Source of the DNA: Vandiemenella viatica | Taxonomy: Eukaryota; Arthropoda; Insecta; Orthoptera; Morabidae | Length of the DNA: 64,000 nt | Direction of reading: 5' to 3' | Assembly: GCA_031002005.1 (NCBI GenBank) | Contig: CM061914.1 | Coordinates: 189,242,685 to 189,306,684 of the forward strand | Part shown: positions 1-10,404 of the stretch, one piece after another | Position numbering within the stretch: the first letter of the stretch is position 1 | Layout: each line of letters starts with the position of its first letter | Translations under genes and position numbers: made by a program | The notes under the pieces: generated by a model | Database searches by the model: none | The model's input: only the letters and a program-made list of their open reading frames with translations | What the model was told of the DNA's origin: nothing

Positions 1-766
1 ACCTGGCAGAAGCATACCTTCAAATCCCTTTGGATATCCAGTCCCGACAATACACAGTCATCAACACTCCCTCTGGCCTCTTCCAACTCAACCGGCTCAT
101 GTTCGGCTTGGCCAGTGCTCCAGCGATTTTTCAACGGTATCTCGAACAACTTCTCCAGGATATTCCGGGATGCATCAACTATCTCGACGACATAGTCGTC
201 ACGGGACCCTCCGCTGCCGAACACATGACCAACCTCCGCCTACTCTTCCTCCGCCTCCGTGCAGCAGGATTAAAATGCAACCTTTCCAAGTGTCAATTTT
301 TTCAACAATCCATTTCCTACCTGGGTCACATCATCGCTCAGGAAGGCATCTCCCCAGCATTTTCCTATGTGGACGCTATTTCCAACTTACCTCGGCCTCA
401 GGATCTACATCAGTTGAAATCTTTTTTAGGCAAGATTTCATACTACAGAAAATTTATACCCTCAGCAGCACAAGTGGCAGCACCCCTGTACCACCTCTGT
501 CGCAAGAATGTCCCGTTCCGTTGGACCCCAGCTTGCGAGACCGCATTCCACACCCTTAAACAGCAGCTCAAGTCCGCAGCATGCCTCATGCCATACACTC
601 CAAACCTCCCCTTGATACTTGCCACAGATGCATCCGATTACGGTGTGGGGGCAGTTCTGTCTCATAAATTACCAGATGGCACGGAACGCCCCGTAGCCTA
701 CATCTCCAAAGCCCTATCGGCTGCTCAGCTTAAATATTCTCAAATCGAGAAAGAGGCGCTAGCTTA
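1..766 (+). pseudogene. pol: Gypsy pol: reverse transcriptase and RNase H (part 1)
   Basis: The frame is open from the window edge (reading from base 3) to about base 764. It shows the RT palm with the YLDD catalytic box (residues about 51-54 counting from the Met at 30), the upstream FGLASAPAIFQ motif, the GHIIAQEGI thumb block and then an RNase H domain starting ATDASDYGVGAVL. The enzyme copies element RNA to DNA and removes the RNA strand. One extra T in the run around 764-766 shifts the frame in the middle of RNase H; homology continues at once in the next frame. The 5' end is cut by the window, so no start codon is expected. Confidence 0.93.
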
Positions 767-1502
767 TTGTTTTTGCCTGCTCCAAATTCTATTCCCTTTT
801 ATATGGGATTTCTTTTCATCTCATTACCGACCACAAGCCACTCCTATCACTATTTGATCCGTCCACACGTCTGCCTACCAAAACATCCCACCGCATCCAG
901 CGTTGGGCACTATTCCTGTCCCAGTTCAGATATACCATGCATTTCCGTACCACCTCCAGGCATGCCAATGCAGACGCCTTATCCAGACTACCGCAGGGAC
1001 CAGACCTTGCCTTCGACAAGTCGGAACTTCTGGTGTTCCAGATCGACGATGACATACAAGAAGCACTGAAGACATTTCCAGTCACGGCCTCAAAAGTCGC
1101 GGCAGCCACAGGGGAGGACCCCCTCCTCCGTGTCATCCGACACCACATCCAACACGGGTGGCAACACGTTCCCCCACGCCATCATCAAGACCTCAAGTTC
1201 TACTACTCCATCCGCCACCAGCTCTCAGTAGTAGAGGGAGTGCTCCTCCGCACAGAACCAAATTCCACCCCGAGGGTCGTCGTTCCGAGATCCCTACAAC
1301 CGACAATCCTCCAAACTCTCCACCAAGGACACTGGGGAATTGCCCGCACCAAATCCCTTGCCAGACGCCATGTATTCTGGATCGGCCTTACCACGGATGT
1401 CACGAAGATGGTGCGGCGCTGTACCATCTGTGCCAAACAACTGCCCCGCCCCCCTCAAAAGTTCCTTTCCTGGCCGGCACCGTCCGGACCCGGGGAACGC
1501 TT
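766..1502 (+). pseudogene. pol: Gypsy pol: RNase H end and integrase zinc finger (part 2)
   Basis: After the first frameshift, the second frame carries the rest of RNase H (a TDHKPL block at about 818-835 and HANADALSR at about 961-987). It then carries the integrase HHCC zinc-binding domain: LHQGHWG at about 1318-1338, FWIG, and CTICAK at about 1423-1440. The zinc finger binds the LTR DNA end. A one-base loss near 1500 moves the coding frame back before the integrase core. A Met-initiated stretch from 937 to 1530 covers only part of this and is not a real gene. Confidence 0.9.
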
Positions 1503-2053
1503 CACCTCGACTTCGCTGGCCCATTCCTAGGCCACCAGTGGCTCCTAGTGACGGATGCCTTTTCCCACTTCCCATATGTCGTCCGTTGCTCCACAATCAC
1601 TACAGAGGTCACCATTTCAGCCCTCACGAAGATCTTTTCCATCGAAGGATTACCATACGCTATCGTCACAGATAACGGACCGCAATTTCGAAGTCGGGAA
1701 TTCCTATCCTTCTGTACCGCCAACAATATCCAACACCTCCTCACCCCGCCCTTCCACCCCCAATCTAACGGGGAGGCGGAACGACTAGTCAGAACATTCA
1801 AAACCCAAATGACCAAATACACCACAAGTCACAAACTCGAAGAGGCATTGACACTCTTCCTCAGTTCCTATCGAACCACTCCAGTGGGGGCCAAAAGCCC
1901 GGCGGAATTGCTACATGGCCGCCAACCTCGCACTCTCCTCCATCTCCTCTTACCCCCGCCCAAAGTACAGGTACCTTCGGGCCCATTCCGTTTCACCCCA
2001 GGTTCCCTAGTCTGGGCCCGCGGGTTTGGCTCCCGGGCCGGTTGGCTTCCGGG
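1500..2053 (+). pseudogene. pol: Gypsy pol: integrase catalytic core (part 3)
   Basis: This frame encodes the DDE integrase core: HLDFAGPF (first Asp, about 1506), VTDNGPQF (second Asp, about 1669) and SNGEAERLVRTFK (catalytic Glu, about 1771). It is followed by the SPAELLHGRQPRT block typical of Gypsy integrases. All three catalytic residues are present. Near 2052 a run of six Gs appears to hold one extra base, which shifts the C-terminal domain into another frame. The stretch read in the original frame beyond this to 2234 is out-of-frame filler. Confidence 0.92.
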
Positions 2054-2694
2054 GGGTCATCCAGCGGCCCCGGGGCCGCCAACTGTTCGACGTCAGCCTG
2101 GATGGCCGGATATTGCGACGCCATCGAAACCAACTACGTCCCCGCTACCCCACGGTACCGTCCTCTTCCACCACGGCACGGCCATCCACTTCTTCCTCTC
2201 CTTCCCTGCCACCTCCACCACTCCTGCCGTCTAACCGTTGCTCAGGGACAGTTACAGCGCCACCAACGACGCCACAACCTGTCGGTCGCTCCGACACCCT
2301 TCAGCCGCAGCCTCTCGACCACCTGCGGGGACCATCTTCAGCGCCCCCCGTACAGCCCCCGGCCATCGACGCCGACGAACCGATGCCGTTAGCTCCACAA
2401 GTACCTCCACTACAACCTGCACCACGACGCAGGTCGGCACGCATCGCCAGGGGAACAGCTCCGTACTCCCCTGGAGGTAGCCTTCATAGTCTGCTCCAGG
2501 GCGCCGCGGCAGACGACCTCGCAGACGTCGCAGACATCGCTTCCCCCCCTCCCCCCCCGGGAGGGAGGTATGTTCAGTCTGCCAGTAAAGGCCCCTGCCA
2601 GGCAGACCTCACACACAACGCGCCTGCACGCCGGGATACATATACGACTCCAAACAGGCGCAGAGACATCAAAACAAACCAGGAAAACAAATAG
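2053..2694 (+). pseudogene. pol: Gypsy pol: integrase C-terminal domain and proline-rich tail (part 4)
   Basis: This frame begins with a GPY/F-like integrase C-terminal module (LFDVSLDGRILRRHRNQLRPR region) and continues as a long proline- and arginine-rich tail. It stops at a TAG at 2692-2694. The stop lies about 120 bp inside the predicted 3' LTR (which starts at 2571), so if this is the native stop the pol ORF overlaps the LTR. Alternatively the true stop was lost and the ORF ran on. I cannot tell these apart without a second copy. Confidence 0.8.
2559..2569 (+). promoter_or_regulatory. Polypurine tract of the Gypsy element
   Basis: A purine-only run (GGGAGGGAGG) sits two bases before the TGTTCAG that opens the 3' LTR. 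This is the expected position of the plus-strand primer in LTR retrotransposons. Confidence 0.8.
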
Positions 2695-3010
2695 AATCAT
2701 CTAGAAGCTAAGTGGGACTATTTCTTACAGAGGTCGCCGTACTACCACACAACGGAATTCCTGCGCCAGGCCGCCTATATAAGCGTAGCCGGCCGCTCCA
2801 CCGCCAGTTCCGGCCTGACCGCGGAACCAGCTTCAACTACAGAAGACCACCGGAAGTTCGCGAGAAGTAGAAGCCGTCTCTCTACCCCGGATCAGGACCA
2901 GGCTAAATTTCTCGACGGTCATCCGCTAACTGTACCACATTTGTTATTGTTTACCAGTGTTTTGTGTACATAGTAATAAACCTCAAGGAACCATTAAGTG
3001 TAGTTCACTT
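2571..3010 (+). repeat. 3' LTR of the Gypsy element
   Basis: It begins TGTTCAG just after the polypurine tract. It contains a TATA box (TATATAA, 2776-2782) and a polyadenylation signal (AATAAA, 2975-2980) about 200 bp downstream, which is the U3-R-U5 layout of an LTR. The end is placed near TAGTTCA (about 3007) or CTTCA (about 3012) because Gypsy LTRs usually end in CA. The left LTR is outside the window, so the boundary cannot be proved. Confidence 0.8.
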
Positions 3011-3092
3011 CAGGGGGGGCTAGGGGTCTCAAGCCCCCCCCCCCAAAAAGAATCTAGGTCCACCTCCGACATTGTGATATACTACATTTTGC

Positions 3093-3226
3093 CCGACTCA
3101 AGCCTCTCCCCCCCCCCTCCAAAGCCAAAATACACTGAAGGCAAGCCCCACAGCCAAAATCCACTCTAGCCAAGCCCCTCCCCCAAACCAAAGTCCGCTC
3201 AAGCCTCTCCCAAAGCAAAATCCAGT
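3093..3226 (+). repeat. C-rich minisatellite, about 35-bp unit
   Basis: About four degenerate units of the form CAAGCC-C/T-rich-CCAAAGCCAAAATCCACT follow each other. Long C runs occur just upstream (3036-3044) and inside (3108-3119). Confidence 0.65.
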
Positions 3227-4372
3227 ATCCGCCCCTGCCACTGTCTGCATGCATTTGAATGCGTCTTACAGATTTGGGGGAGTGGACTATTTAAAGTTGT
3301 TGTAATATTTATAATATTACTGGCTCCATTGACTTTTTCACTATTTTGAATGTTACGGCAGAGTGACGTAGTACGGAGACGAGCAACGTTGAGCTACTGA
3401 CCCTGCTTTGTCTCCTGTCCTTCTCGCCACTTTAAGCGGCCATATCTCCAGCAGAGCCGGCTTACCCTCCATGGCTTGTGTATGCGCCACAAGTTTATCC
3501 GGCGGGGAGACTACCTGGAGCAGGATCCAGTTTGCAGCGTCCCTGCCTCCAGCATTACGGAGAGGGTTTAGGGTGTACCTTTTGAGCCAGCAATCTGGCA
3601 AGGTAAGCGAAGCTACTCGTAAACTCTACTCGGTGCTTCCAGGAAGACGCAGAGCTAGGGATTTTTGTGTTAAATGTATTACTGGACTGGAATCTAAACT
3701 GGGCGTCTCTCCTACGAGAGCTACCTCAATGACCTTAGATTCATTTTAACAGACTTACAGTATACTCCGAAATCTTATTTCGCATCATTTAGTCTTGATG
3801 TGTGAGTGGAGACGCCGTGACAGTCAACCTGCTACAGCTAGAAAGGACCTGACACCTGATGAAGACAGCAGAGCTAGCAGCCGAAACGTCGTGTTTATAC
3901 AACACCATCCGGATGAATAGCCGGGAGGATTATATTGCATCATTCTGTCTTGTTTCGCCTATTTATTTTAGTCATAATGCGTTTATTAAGTTTATAAAAA
4001 TCTTCCTCCCCTCTTCTAAAAGTAAGTAAAGAGTGTTTTAATTAAGTTTTGCTATTCGCAGAATGTTACTTAGTAAATTAACAATGTTGTTACTTTATAT
4101 ACAGCAGATCGTTGATAATCCGAACTTATTGAGACCGAGCGAGGGTGGTTTGGATTATCGATATGTTCGGATTATCGATTTGTTCGGATTTTCGGTTTGT
4201 ATAGTTTTTATTTTGCCTTTGAAATTTCATTTAGGACAGCATATTTCTACATACCACAAAAGAAAGAAAGTCCCTTATTTTCCACTGATTCATTTTGGGG
4301 TGGCTTCGGTGCCTTCTAGGAGGTGAACACTGCGTCACTATCTGTTAATATACGAGTAAAAAGTAAGGTGTG
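3227..4372. other. No gene seen; one hammerhead-like hairpin motif inside
   Basis: A 113-aa open frame at 3408-3749 resembles nothing I know and is not supported as a gene. A CTGATGA...CCGAAACG motif lies at 3856-3890 (see its own entry). Around 4110-4195 there are repeated GGATTATCGAT / TTCGGAT stretches that look like eroded transposon ends. Confidence 0.5.
3856..3890 (+). repeat. Hammerhead-like hairpin motif, locus 1
   Basis: CTGATGA (3856-3862), one A, a GAC...GCC region and then GAAACG (3883-3888). The stem here is imperfect (one A-C mismatch). The same frame of conserved bases recurs at about ten places in the window. Confidence 0.55.
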
Positions 4373-4377
4373 AGTCA

Positions 4378-4445
4378 TGACGTCGTCTGTCACGGCACGA
4401 CGTAACTTTATTACGTCGCGCAATGACGTCACGCTTTACGTCATT
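4378..4445. promoter_or_regulatory. Cluster of ACGTC / CRE-like sites
   Basis: Within 68 bp there are at least five ACGT-core sites: TGACGTCG (4378), CGACGTAA, TTACGTCG, the full palindrome TGACGTCA (4424-4431) and TACGTCAT. TGACGTCA is the consensus for CREB/ATF-type factors. Whether any factor uses it here is unknown. Confidence 0.4.
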
Positions 4446-4561
4446 ATTATTGCTAATGCGCGATATTTAACAATATTTCCGAGCATCCGCGAATAAATTA
4501 ACTGACAGAACACGGAAATAAAAGTATGTATAGAGTTAAAATCGACATCGGCTAGTTATTA

Positions 4562-4735
4562 CACAAATGGGGGTGGGCAGACACTGCAAATTGTGACTGT
4601 GGAGCAAGCTTACAGACATTCCATCACATAGTGTCCGATTGTCTTGTTTGGGCCTACAAGGCAACAATAGCGGAAACACACGATGCGTCGATCAGTGCAG
4701 TTGACTGGATTAGAACATTAGATCTAGAGATATGA
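4562..4735 (+). pseudogene. LINE ORF2 C-terminal fragment
   Basis: The open frame from 4562 to the TGA at 4733-4735 reads WADTANCDCGASLQTFHHIV, then ends with DWIRTLDLEI. A CxCG-x-x-QTxxHIV zinc-knuckle-like block followed by WIRxLD at the very C-terminus is typical of non-LTR retrotransposon ORF2 (Jockey/R1-like). An AT-rich tail with AATAAA-like stretches follows to about 4825. Upstream ORF2 is absent, so it is a 5'-truncated copy. Confidence 0.8.
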
Positions 4736-4929
4736 AATTGTACAAGCCTGTGATATGCACATCTGTCCTAACCTATTGTGTACCTTGTTAAAAATCATAC
4801 GATAAATAAATATATAATTTATTTAATTCGATAAAACATTGAAAGCTGTGTTCTGTGAGCGCTAATTGTAGCTTTGATTGTGTAATGTGTAGTGTATGAG
4901 GCAGAAATGCGGGATCGTCCTTGCAGTAT

Positions 4930-5398
4930 GCTAGGTGAGTACGGGGAACAGTTTAAAATCCGCTGTCAGGATGGCCTGTACGCGGGGAGCAGGACTCGAT
5001 CCTGCCCGCAGTACCTCCCGTGTCCACTGTGCGGCGCCTCGGCGCACTGAGCGGGTCTTTAAGAAGGTCGTCAGAGTAGGGAGGCCTAATAGCGCGAGGC
5101 CCTCTATAATAGCACTCACCGATGTCACGGGGCAGCGCGTCTCAGAATTCTGCGCGCCGAGGCAAGTCGCCCGCTGCGGTTTCTCCGTTCCGCCTCGCGG
5201 GGGCTGAGCTCAACGTACCGTGAGATGGAGGCCTCTTCTTCCGGACCGCTGGGGACGAGGTTGCCCAATGGCGGAAGAAAGCCGCCTGCAGATTCCACCG
5301 CCCCGCTGAGCTCAGTGGCTATACAGGCTGCCTCACTCCCAGGCGCAGCGTGAACCCGCAGCACTGTGCGACCTATACACCCCGTCTCAAAAATGGGC
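4930..5398. other. GC-rich patch, nature unknown
   Basis: A roughly 470-bp CpG-rich stretch sits in AT-rich surroundings. Open frames exist on both strands (about 90 aa) but look like composition effects. It could be an old promoter or CpG island, or a GC-rich repeat. No tRNA or rRNA was recognised. Confidence 0.35.
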
Positions 5399-5424
5399 AA
5401 ATAAAAAAAAAAGATAAAAATTCT

Positions 5425-5580
5425 GTAAATTAGTTATCGATATTTACGTCAGTATCGATATTAACCGCAAAAATAGAATCGATAATAATCGATACAATAG
5501 TATCGATATTAATTGGGAAAATAGTATCGATATGTAGACTATCGATATTAATCGAGAAAATGGTATCGATATTTTTTCTC
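5425..5580. repeat. ATCGATA-rich degenerate tandem repeats
   Basis: The motif TATCGATA or ATCGATA occurs about nine times in about 150 bp, separated by AATAGTATCGATATTAA-like spacers. A second smaller cluster lies at 6410-6470. The two clusters could be the subterminal regions of one decayed DNA transposon covering about 5.4-6.5 kb. No transposase frame is visible between them. Confidence 0.6.
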
Positions 5581-6501
5581 GAAGGCAGTAACAATATAAA
5601 AATATTCTCGAACTACAAGTATATCAAAATATTTATGAAAATTTGAAAAATTAAACATATTTAAAAAAATATTAGATCCTTTTATTGATTTATTTATTTT
5701 TACTATCATTCAATATACTATTCGTCTGATACAGACATCAATAGAACTATCTGTTTTATATGTTCCCCGTTAATCTATTCCTGTTGTCCAACGCCGACGA
5801 TTTAACTGCAGAAACCATTCATACATACCACAAAGAGGCTCGACATATCAGCTAATCTAAGGCGATTTCTGAAAGATACGGAGTGAAGTCTTGACAATTC
5901 ACTCAAATCACTATTGGGTCTGATTTCCTATCTATCAGTGGTTGGTAATGTTGGTCATGTGTGGACCAAATTGAAGTTTTGTCGACGGTAGCTTTTGGTT
6001 CGTCAATCCATTAACTGTTATTCACCAATGATACAGCCACCTGAAAACAGAAGCTGTTAAGTTAGTTGATTAGACAGACATGGATGAATCATCTAGGATG
6101 AAAAATAATCTTACACTAAATATTCAAAGAAGTGAAAAAAAACATGAAGTCGACGCAAACTTTTAAGCATTTAACAGCTTTTTTATCCTGTTGACAGTTG
6201 ATGAAAACCTGTTAAATTAAGTTGGACAAAAATCCTTCAGTGACACACCTCTACGACAGACGAATCCACTTCTTTAAGACGCATTCAGAAGTTTTGATAT
6301 TTGCTCAACTCAACTCAAGAAACTGGATACTGAATTTTGTTCATAAAAAATATCAGATTCATAATTAAAATCGGTATTCCATAAAATATAAATTTTTGAT
6401 ATATATAGAATAAAAATATCGACGATTTTATGAAAAATGTCGATATTTCGATACATCGGTATATTTTAACCAAACCTATCCCATATATGTCGTCTTCCAC
6501 C
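5581..6501. other. AT-rich stretch, no gene seen
   Basis: No coding sequence was recognised. It ends with a second cluster of CGATATT/TCGATA motifs at 6410-6470. Confidence 0.5.
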
Positions 6502-6509
6502 GTCATTAC

Positions 6510-7605
6510 TAGTGTTGCAAACTGAAAAAAAAAACAAAATGTTTTTTTTTCAGATTTGTGAAAAAAAACATGAAAAAAAACTTAGCACCCTCGTTTTTTT
6601 TTCTAAATTTTGTTTTTTTTCAGAAAACTATATATTTGATAAATTATAGTTTTATTTATGGAACTTACATTTTACATGTGTGTTTTAAACCTTACTAAAT
6701 CATATAAGATTCATAAATGTATTTATATAGGTAACATAATTTTTTATTCATCTTCTATGTCGGAACCACATTCACTAGTATCAGTAGTACCAACACTCGT
6801 TCGGTCGGAGTCAGAATTTTCTGTTTCTTCTCCTGTCTCCTCTAGATCCATAACTTCAGAAATAGTTACATTTTCTTACTGGTTGTATTGTATGCAAAAG
6901 CTTTTGAGATTGCAATTTTAAATTGTGAGCAAAGTACACACTGTGAATGAAGACTGCGCCGATAGTTCCGTATTACGGTCTTTTAAGTTTGAATTTAAAT
7001 ATATTATCATACAAAATAGGAGCTTTATTTGTTTTCAATCGTTGGTTTACGCCAACGGTTGCAAGGAAATTATTCATAATTACTAACAATGATTCAGTAT
7101 TATCACTATACGCTGCGAGTTTAACAAGTATACGAATATAAGGAAAGCACAACAAGTAATAAAAAGAGGCAAAAAACCGTAGTTGAATTTCCTAATTTTT
7201 TGAAAAGATTCGTAGGTCTTCAGATAAATTTGTAGGGCCTGACAGCACTAGTTCAAATAGCGAGTATCAATCCAAACAATGGGGAACGGCCGAACGGGGA
7301 TTCCTTCTCACGCAACCTAGCCTTTTCGGGAAGTCCCCTTTCGTAAAAGAAAACTTCAGTCGATGTTACCAATATTTTTGTAATTTTTTTTCTACTGAAC
7401 CAGAAAGTTATAGTAGATTTAAAAGTAAGATAAGTACTTAGTATAAACTCTAAAACAGTCATATTAAATGATAAATGCCTTAAAAATTTGAAATTTAGTT
7501 GTTATGAAAAAAAACATGTCCCAGAAAAAAAACATGTTTTTTTTCACAGTTTTTTTTCATGTTTTTTTTTCAAGTCAGAAAAAAAACTGTTTTTTTACAA
7601 CACTA
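6510..7605 (-). mobile_element. hAT-like non-autonomous element A, with 8-bp TSD
   Basis: The element begins TAGTGTTG (6510) and ends CAACACTA (7605). It is flanked on both sides by GTCATTAC (6502-6509 and 7606-7613). An 8-bp duplication and TAGTGTTG/CAACACTA ends are hallmarks of the hAT superfamily. Both subterminal regions hold arrays of A8-CATG-A8 type runs. The 1096-bp length is too short for a full hAT transposase. An inverted, diverged copy lies at 18939-19830. The strand is given by the short conserved acidic ORF on the minus strand. Confidence 0.88.
6744..6851 (-). pseudogene. Acidic C-terminal tail shared by the two hAT-like copies (copy A)
   Basis: Thirty-five codons from an ATG (6849-6851) to a TAA are rich in Asp, Glu, Ser and Thr (starting MDLEETGEETENSDSD). 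The same frame, Met and stop are kept in the other copy at 19488-19595 with mostly conservative differences. It is probably the last part of a lost transposase or passenger ORF. The upstream frame is disrupted here by a small indel. Function not known. Confidence 0.5.
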
Positions 7606-7613
7606 GTCATTAC

Positions 7614-8699
7614 TGCTATTTCTTTTACGCTTTTCGACAAATGCATTCAGAAATTGTGAACTCAACTAAAAAAAAAAAATTCAGACCCTTCAATAACCGG
7701 CAGGTTCAGAGCTTCATTTGGTATGAAGAAAGATTATTTTAAGGAAATATTTTCTTCATATCCTGCAGTAATTCCCCTGTAAACATTTTCACACCTCCGC
7801 CCCATGATTTTTCGCCATTTTTTGCAACAATTGCGTTAAAGTTAGCAAAACCCAAAGTTGTGCTCAGGTAATTAGAAGCGATGAACATGTGACAGACAAA
7901 TGAAAAAATTTGTGAATCCAAAAGGGGTCCAAGTACCATTCAGAAAGTGCGGTAAGCAATCAGGATTTGTGGCCACAATTGTCTTCTGTGTCCTTTCAAC
8001 TGTCGCCAAATGTGTGACACACAAATTTTCGTCTGCAGTGGCGTATGACAGGCTATAATTCAGAATGTATCGCACCCCACTGCCTCCTGACATTACAATA
8101 TTTAATTACAGATTATTACGATTGCAGTCAAAGAAACATCGTCTAATATATTACATTATTATTTAACGCCAGTGCAACTGGAGTTGGATTTTATTTATTC
8201 TCTGGTTTGTTTCGTCACAGCTCGATGCATCTTCAGCAATTTATTTTCTGTTTTTTTTTTTTTTTAAATTTCGTACAGGAAGGTTTTGTTACTCTTCTAT
8301 GCAGGTGTCGTAATTTACATTTCCGTTATCAGGCGTGGTAATTGCTCACCAGTAACCACAACAAGCACGCCTGTTGCGGTACTGTATGCAATTATACTGA
8401 TTGAAAGTGGTTGAAAGGTTATGACTTTTCTGAAGATATCGCGACGAGAATAAATAAAATTCCACAACAGTTGCATTGCTGAATTTACTAAAAACTAATT
8501 TATTATATTTATCAAGCAACTTAGGAAAAAATGGACTGCAATAATAACATACTAAACATAGCATTATTTAATTAATATTTCTAATCATACATTGAACCAC
8601 ATTGACACATTAATTTGAACGTAATAATCAATTCACGATTGCGAGAAAACAAACACCTTGCAATTGACATACAAGGAATCCATAAAATGAATATAAATA
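7614..8699. other. No gene seen
   Basis: Several ORFs under 85 aa occur on both strands but none is recognisable. A weak hammerhead-like motif lies at 8209-8236 (minus strand). T-runs occur near 8250-8268. Confidence 0.5.
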
Positions 8700-9635
8700 C
8701 ATTATTATTATTATTATTATCGAATCATACACATCAAATACACAGTTAAAACCTTTTGCAAATTAACAACTTTAAACACATTTCGCCAAGTACTTCGCAA
8801 CCTAAGTGTATTGTGTGTTGCTTGAAACAGGTCTTCGTTGTTGGAGGATGATGGGCACATAGGGCACTCCAGCATATGATTCATGGTTTGGTTCTCACCA
8901 CATTCTCACTTAATGATGGTGGCATCAGTATAACCCCATCTCACTAGGTTTTCCTTGGACCTGTCCACTCCTGTTCGCAATCGATTTAAGGACCGCCAGA
9001 CGTTCCAGTCCTCTGCGTGACCAGGTGGCAAGCGCTCTGCAACTGTCAGTGGTCCCGAGATGTTAGGGACCTTCATTTTCCACAACTGTACTCTTGCCGT
9101 TTCAGGTGACCCAATTAGTTCCCGTGATGTTCTGAGGAAGCTTTTCCTGGATTTGAGTCTCTGGGCTGGTGGTATATGGCCGTGCAGTGGATGAGCGCTT
9201 TCCAGTTCTACTTTGGTCCTCTCCTTGTTCGCAGCCACTTCTCTCCGGATACTGGGTGGTGCAATGCCCGAGAGCTGGTAAAGCCTATCAACTGGGGTAG
9301 ACTTTAAACAACCTGTCACTAGCCTACAGGTGTTATTGAGGGCTATATCCACCTGTTTAGTATGAGATGACGAGTACCACACTGGGCATGCATATTCTGC
9401 AACAGAGTAACAAAGGGCCATTGCTGATGTAGGTATAGCTTGTGGTTGACTGCCCCACTGTGATCCAACTAGTTTGCGCAGTAAGTTGTTTCTTGTAGAG
9501 ATCTTCATTTTGCAATTCATGCAGTGCTTCTTATATGTGAGGGTCCTGTCGAGTGTCACTCCCAGATATTTTTGTGTGTTACATGTCTGCAGTGCAAATA
9601 CATTATCGGATACAAGTACTAAAAATGCTATCAGA
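8700..9635 (-). mobile_element. LINE fragment W (non-LTR retrotransposon 3' end)
   Basis: Minus-strand, 5'-truncated LINE ending in an (ATA)n microsatellite at 8701-8723, which serves as its 3' tail. Coding similarity begins at about 9635. The family is a Jockey/RTE-type non-LTR element judged from its C-terminal RT region; the exact clade was not settled. Confidence 0.85.
8721..9635 (-). pseudogene. LINE W reverse transcriptase C-terminal region
   Basis: The frame reads ...QKYLGVTLDRTLTYKKHC, then a thumb-like region with AEYACPVWYSSS, IRREVAANKERTK, HPLHGHIPP and RLKSRKSFL. This is the conserved post-RT C-terminal half of LINE ORF2. A premature TGA at about 8905 ends the longest ORF (8906-9559). 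The same frame goes on to ECGENQTMNHMLECP, the usual zinc-knuckle-like end, and a TAA near 8721. So the gene is inactivated by at least one stop and by 5' truncation. Confidence 0.85.
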
Positions 9636-9639
9636 AGTG

Positions 9640-10248
9640 ACGTTATAAAAACCGATGTTACAAGTTCCTTAGAAAATCGGGGGTTACTGTTTTAATTATG
9701 TAACTGATAATCCTGAATCTTAAATCGGTTCCTGCTCTGAAACGGTCGTTTCGTACGCCGAGCGGCCATCTTAGTGAGTTCCCCGATCCAACACAGACGA
9801 GCTGGACTGAAAACGTCCGTCAGACATGCAAATACGGAGCTCCACTTTCGGAACCGTCGGCTTGCAGTGGAACTGGATCGTGCGTACGCGAACAGATTAA
9901 TACGGCAAATCCTCAATCCTGAATTCACCAGTTTGTTTTTCTCTTTTGACATCCCGCTGCGTCGGGAATGCATAATCCCCTTATCTGTGAAATTCGTTCT
10001 GGGAAAACGAGATGGTATTGTCATTTCTGGCGAGCGGAATGACTGTGAAATCTCCCTCAACAGGCTGTATCACTGAGCAGCCAGCACGAGACAAGTATAT
10101 TAGAGACAACAAAAAATTTAACGAATATTTGCATTCAGACCAGCAATTATTTTTCAGATGCAGGAATCCTGGAAGCAACTACTGTAAAGGTTTAAAGAAA
10201 TCATCAAAAACTGACTTCAAGCAGTAACCTTTAGAAATCGTGATAGTC
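9640..10248. other. Unassigned stretch
   Basis: Two overlapping open frames on opposite strands (9692-10060 minus, 122 aa; 9774-10076 plus, 100 aa) have no recognisable domain. I do not call either as a gene. Confidence 0.45.
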
Positions 10249-10404
10249 TCTTATACACTGATTAGCCAAACTATTTTGACTACCTACCTATTTATCGATC
10301 TAATCCTGTCCAGGTGATAGCAGCGTCACCTGACGAGGAATGACTGCTAGTCAGACACACGCACGGTGCATGTAGTATCAGTGAGCGTGTTATCCGTGTT
10401 TAGA

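Larger units (their letters stand above)
1..3012 (+). mobile_element. Ty3/Gypsy LTR retrotransposon, 3' half
   Basis: The window opens inside the pol gene of a Ty3/Gypsy element and runs through reverse transcriptase, RNase H, integrase, a polypurine tract and the 3' LTR. The gag, protease and 5' LTR lie outside the window. Domain order RT-RNase H-integrase is the Ty3/Gypsy order, seen directly. Three single-base frameshifts (near 764, 1500 and 2052) break pol, so this copy cannot make a full polyprotein. The decay looks light: between the frameshifts the reading frames are free of stops. Right end uncertain by a few bases. Confidence 0.93.

Noticed and set aside
1203..1825. Several antisense and alternate-frame ORFs inside the integrase region
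   Set aside because: Shadows of the pol frames, which have clear DDE motifs.
2410..2700. Minus-strand 96-aa ORF over the Gypsy tail and LTR
   Set aside because: Antisense to pol and shaped by proline-rich codon composition; no domain.
3408..3749. Plus-strand 113-aa ORF
   Set aside because: No recognisable motif, no conserved start context, sits between repeats.
9692..10076. Overlapping ORFs of 100 aa (+) and 122 aa (-)
   Set aside because: Mutually antisense and without domains; likely chance.
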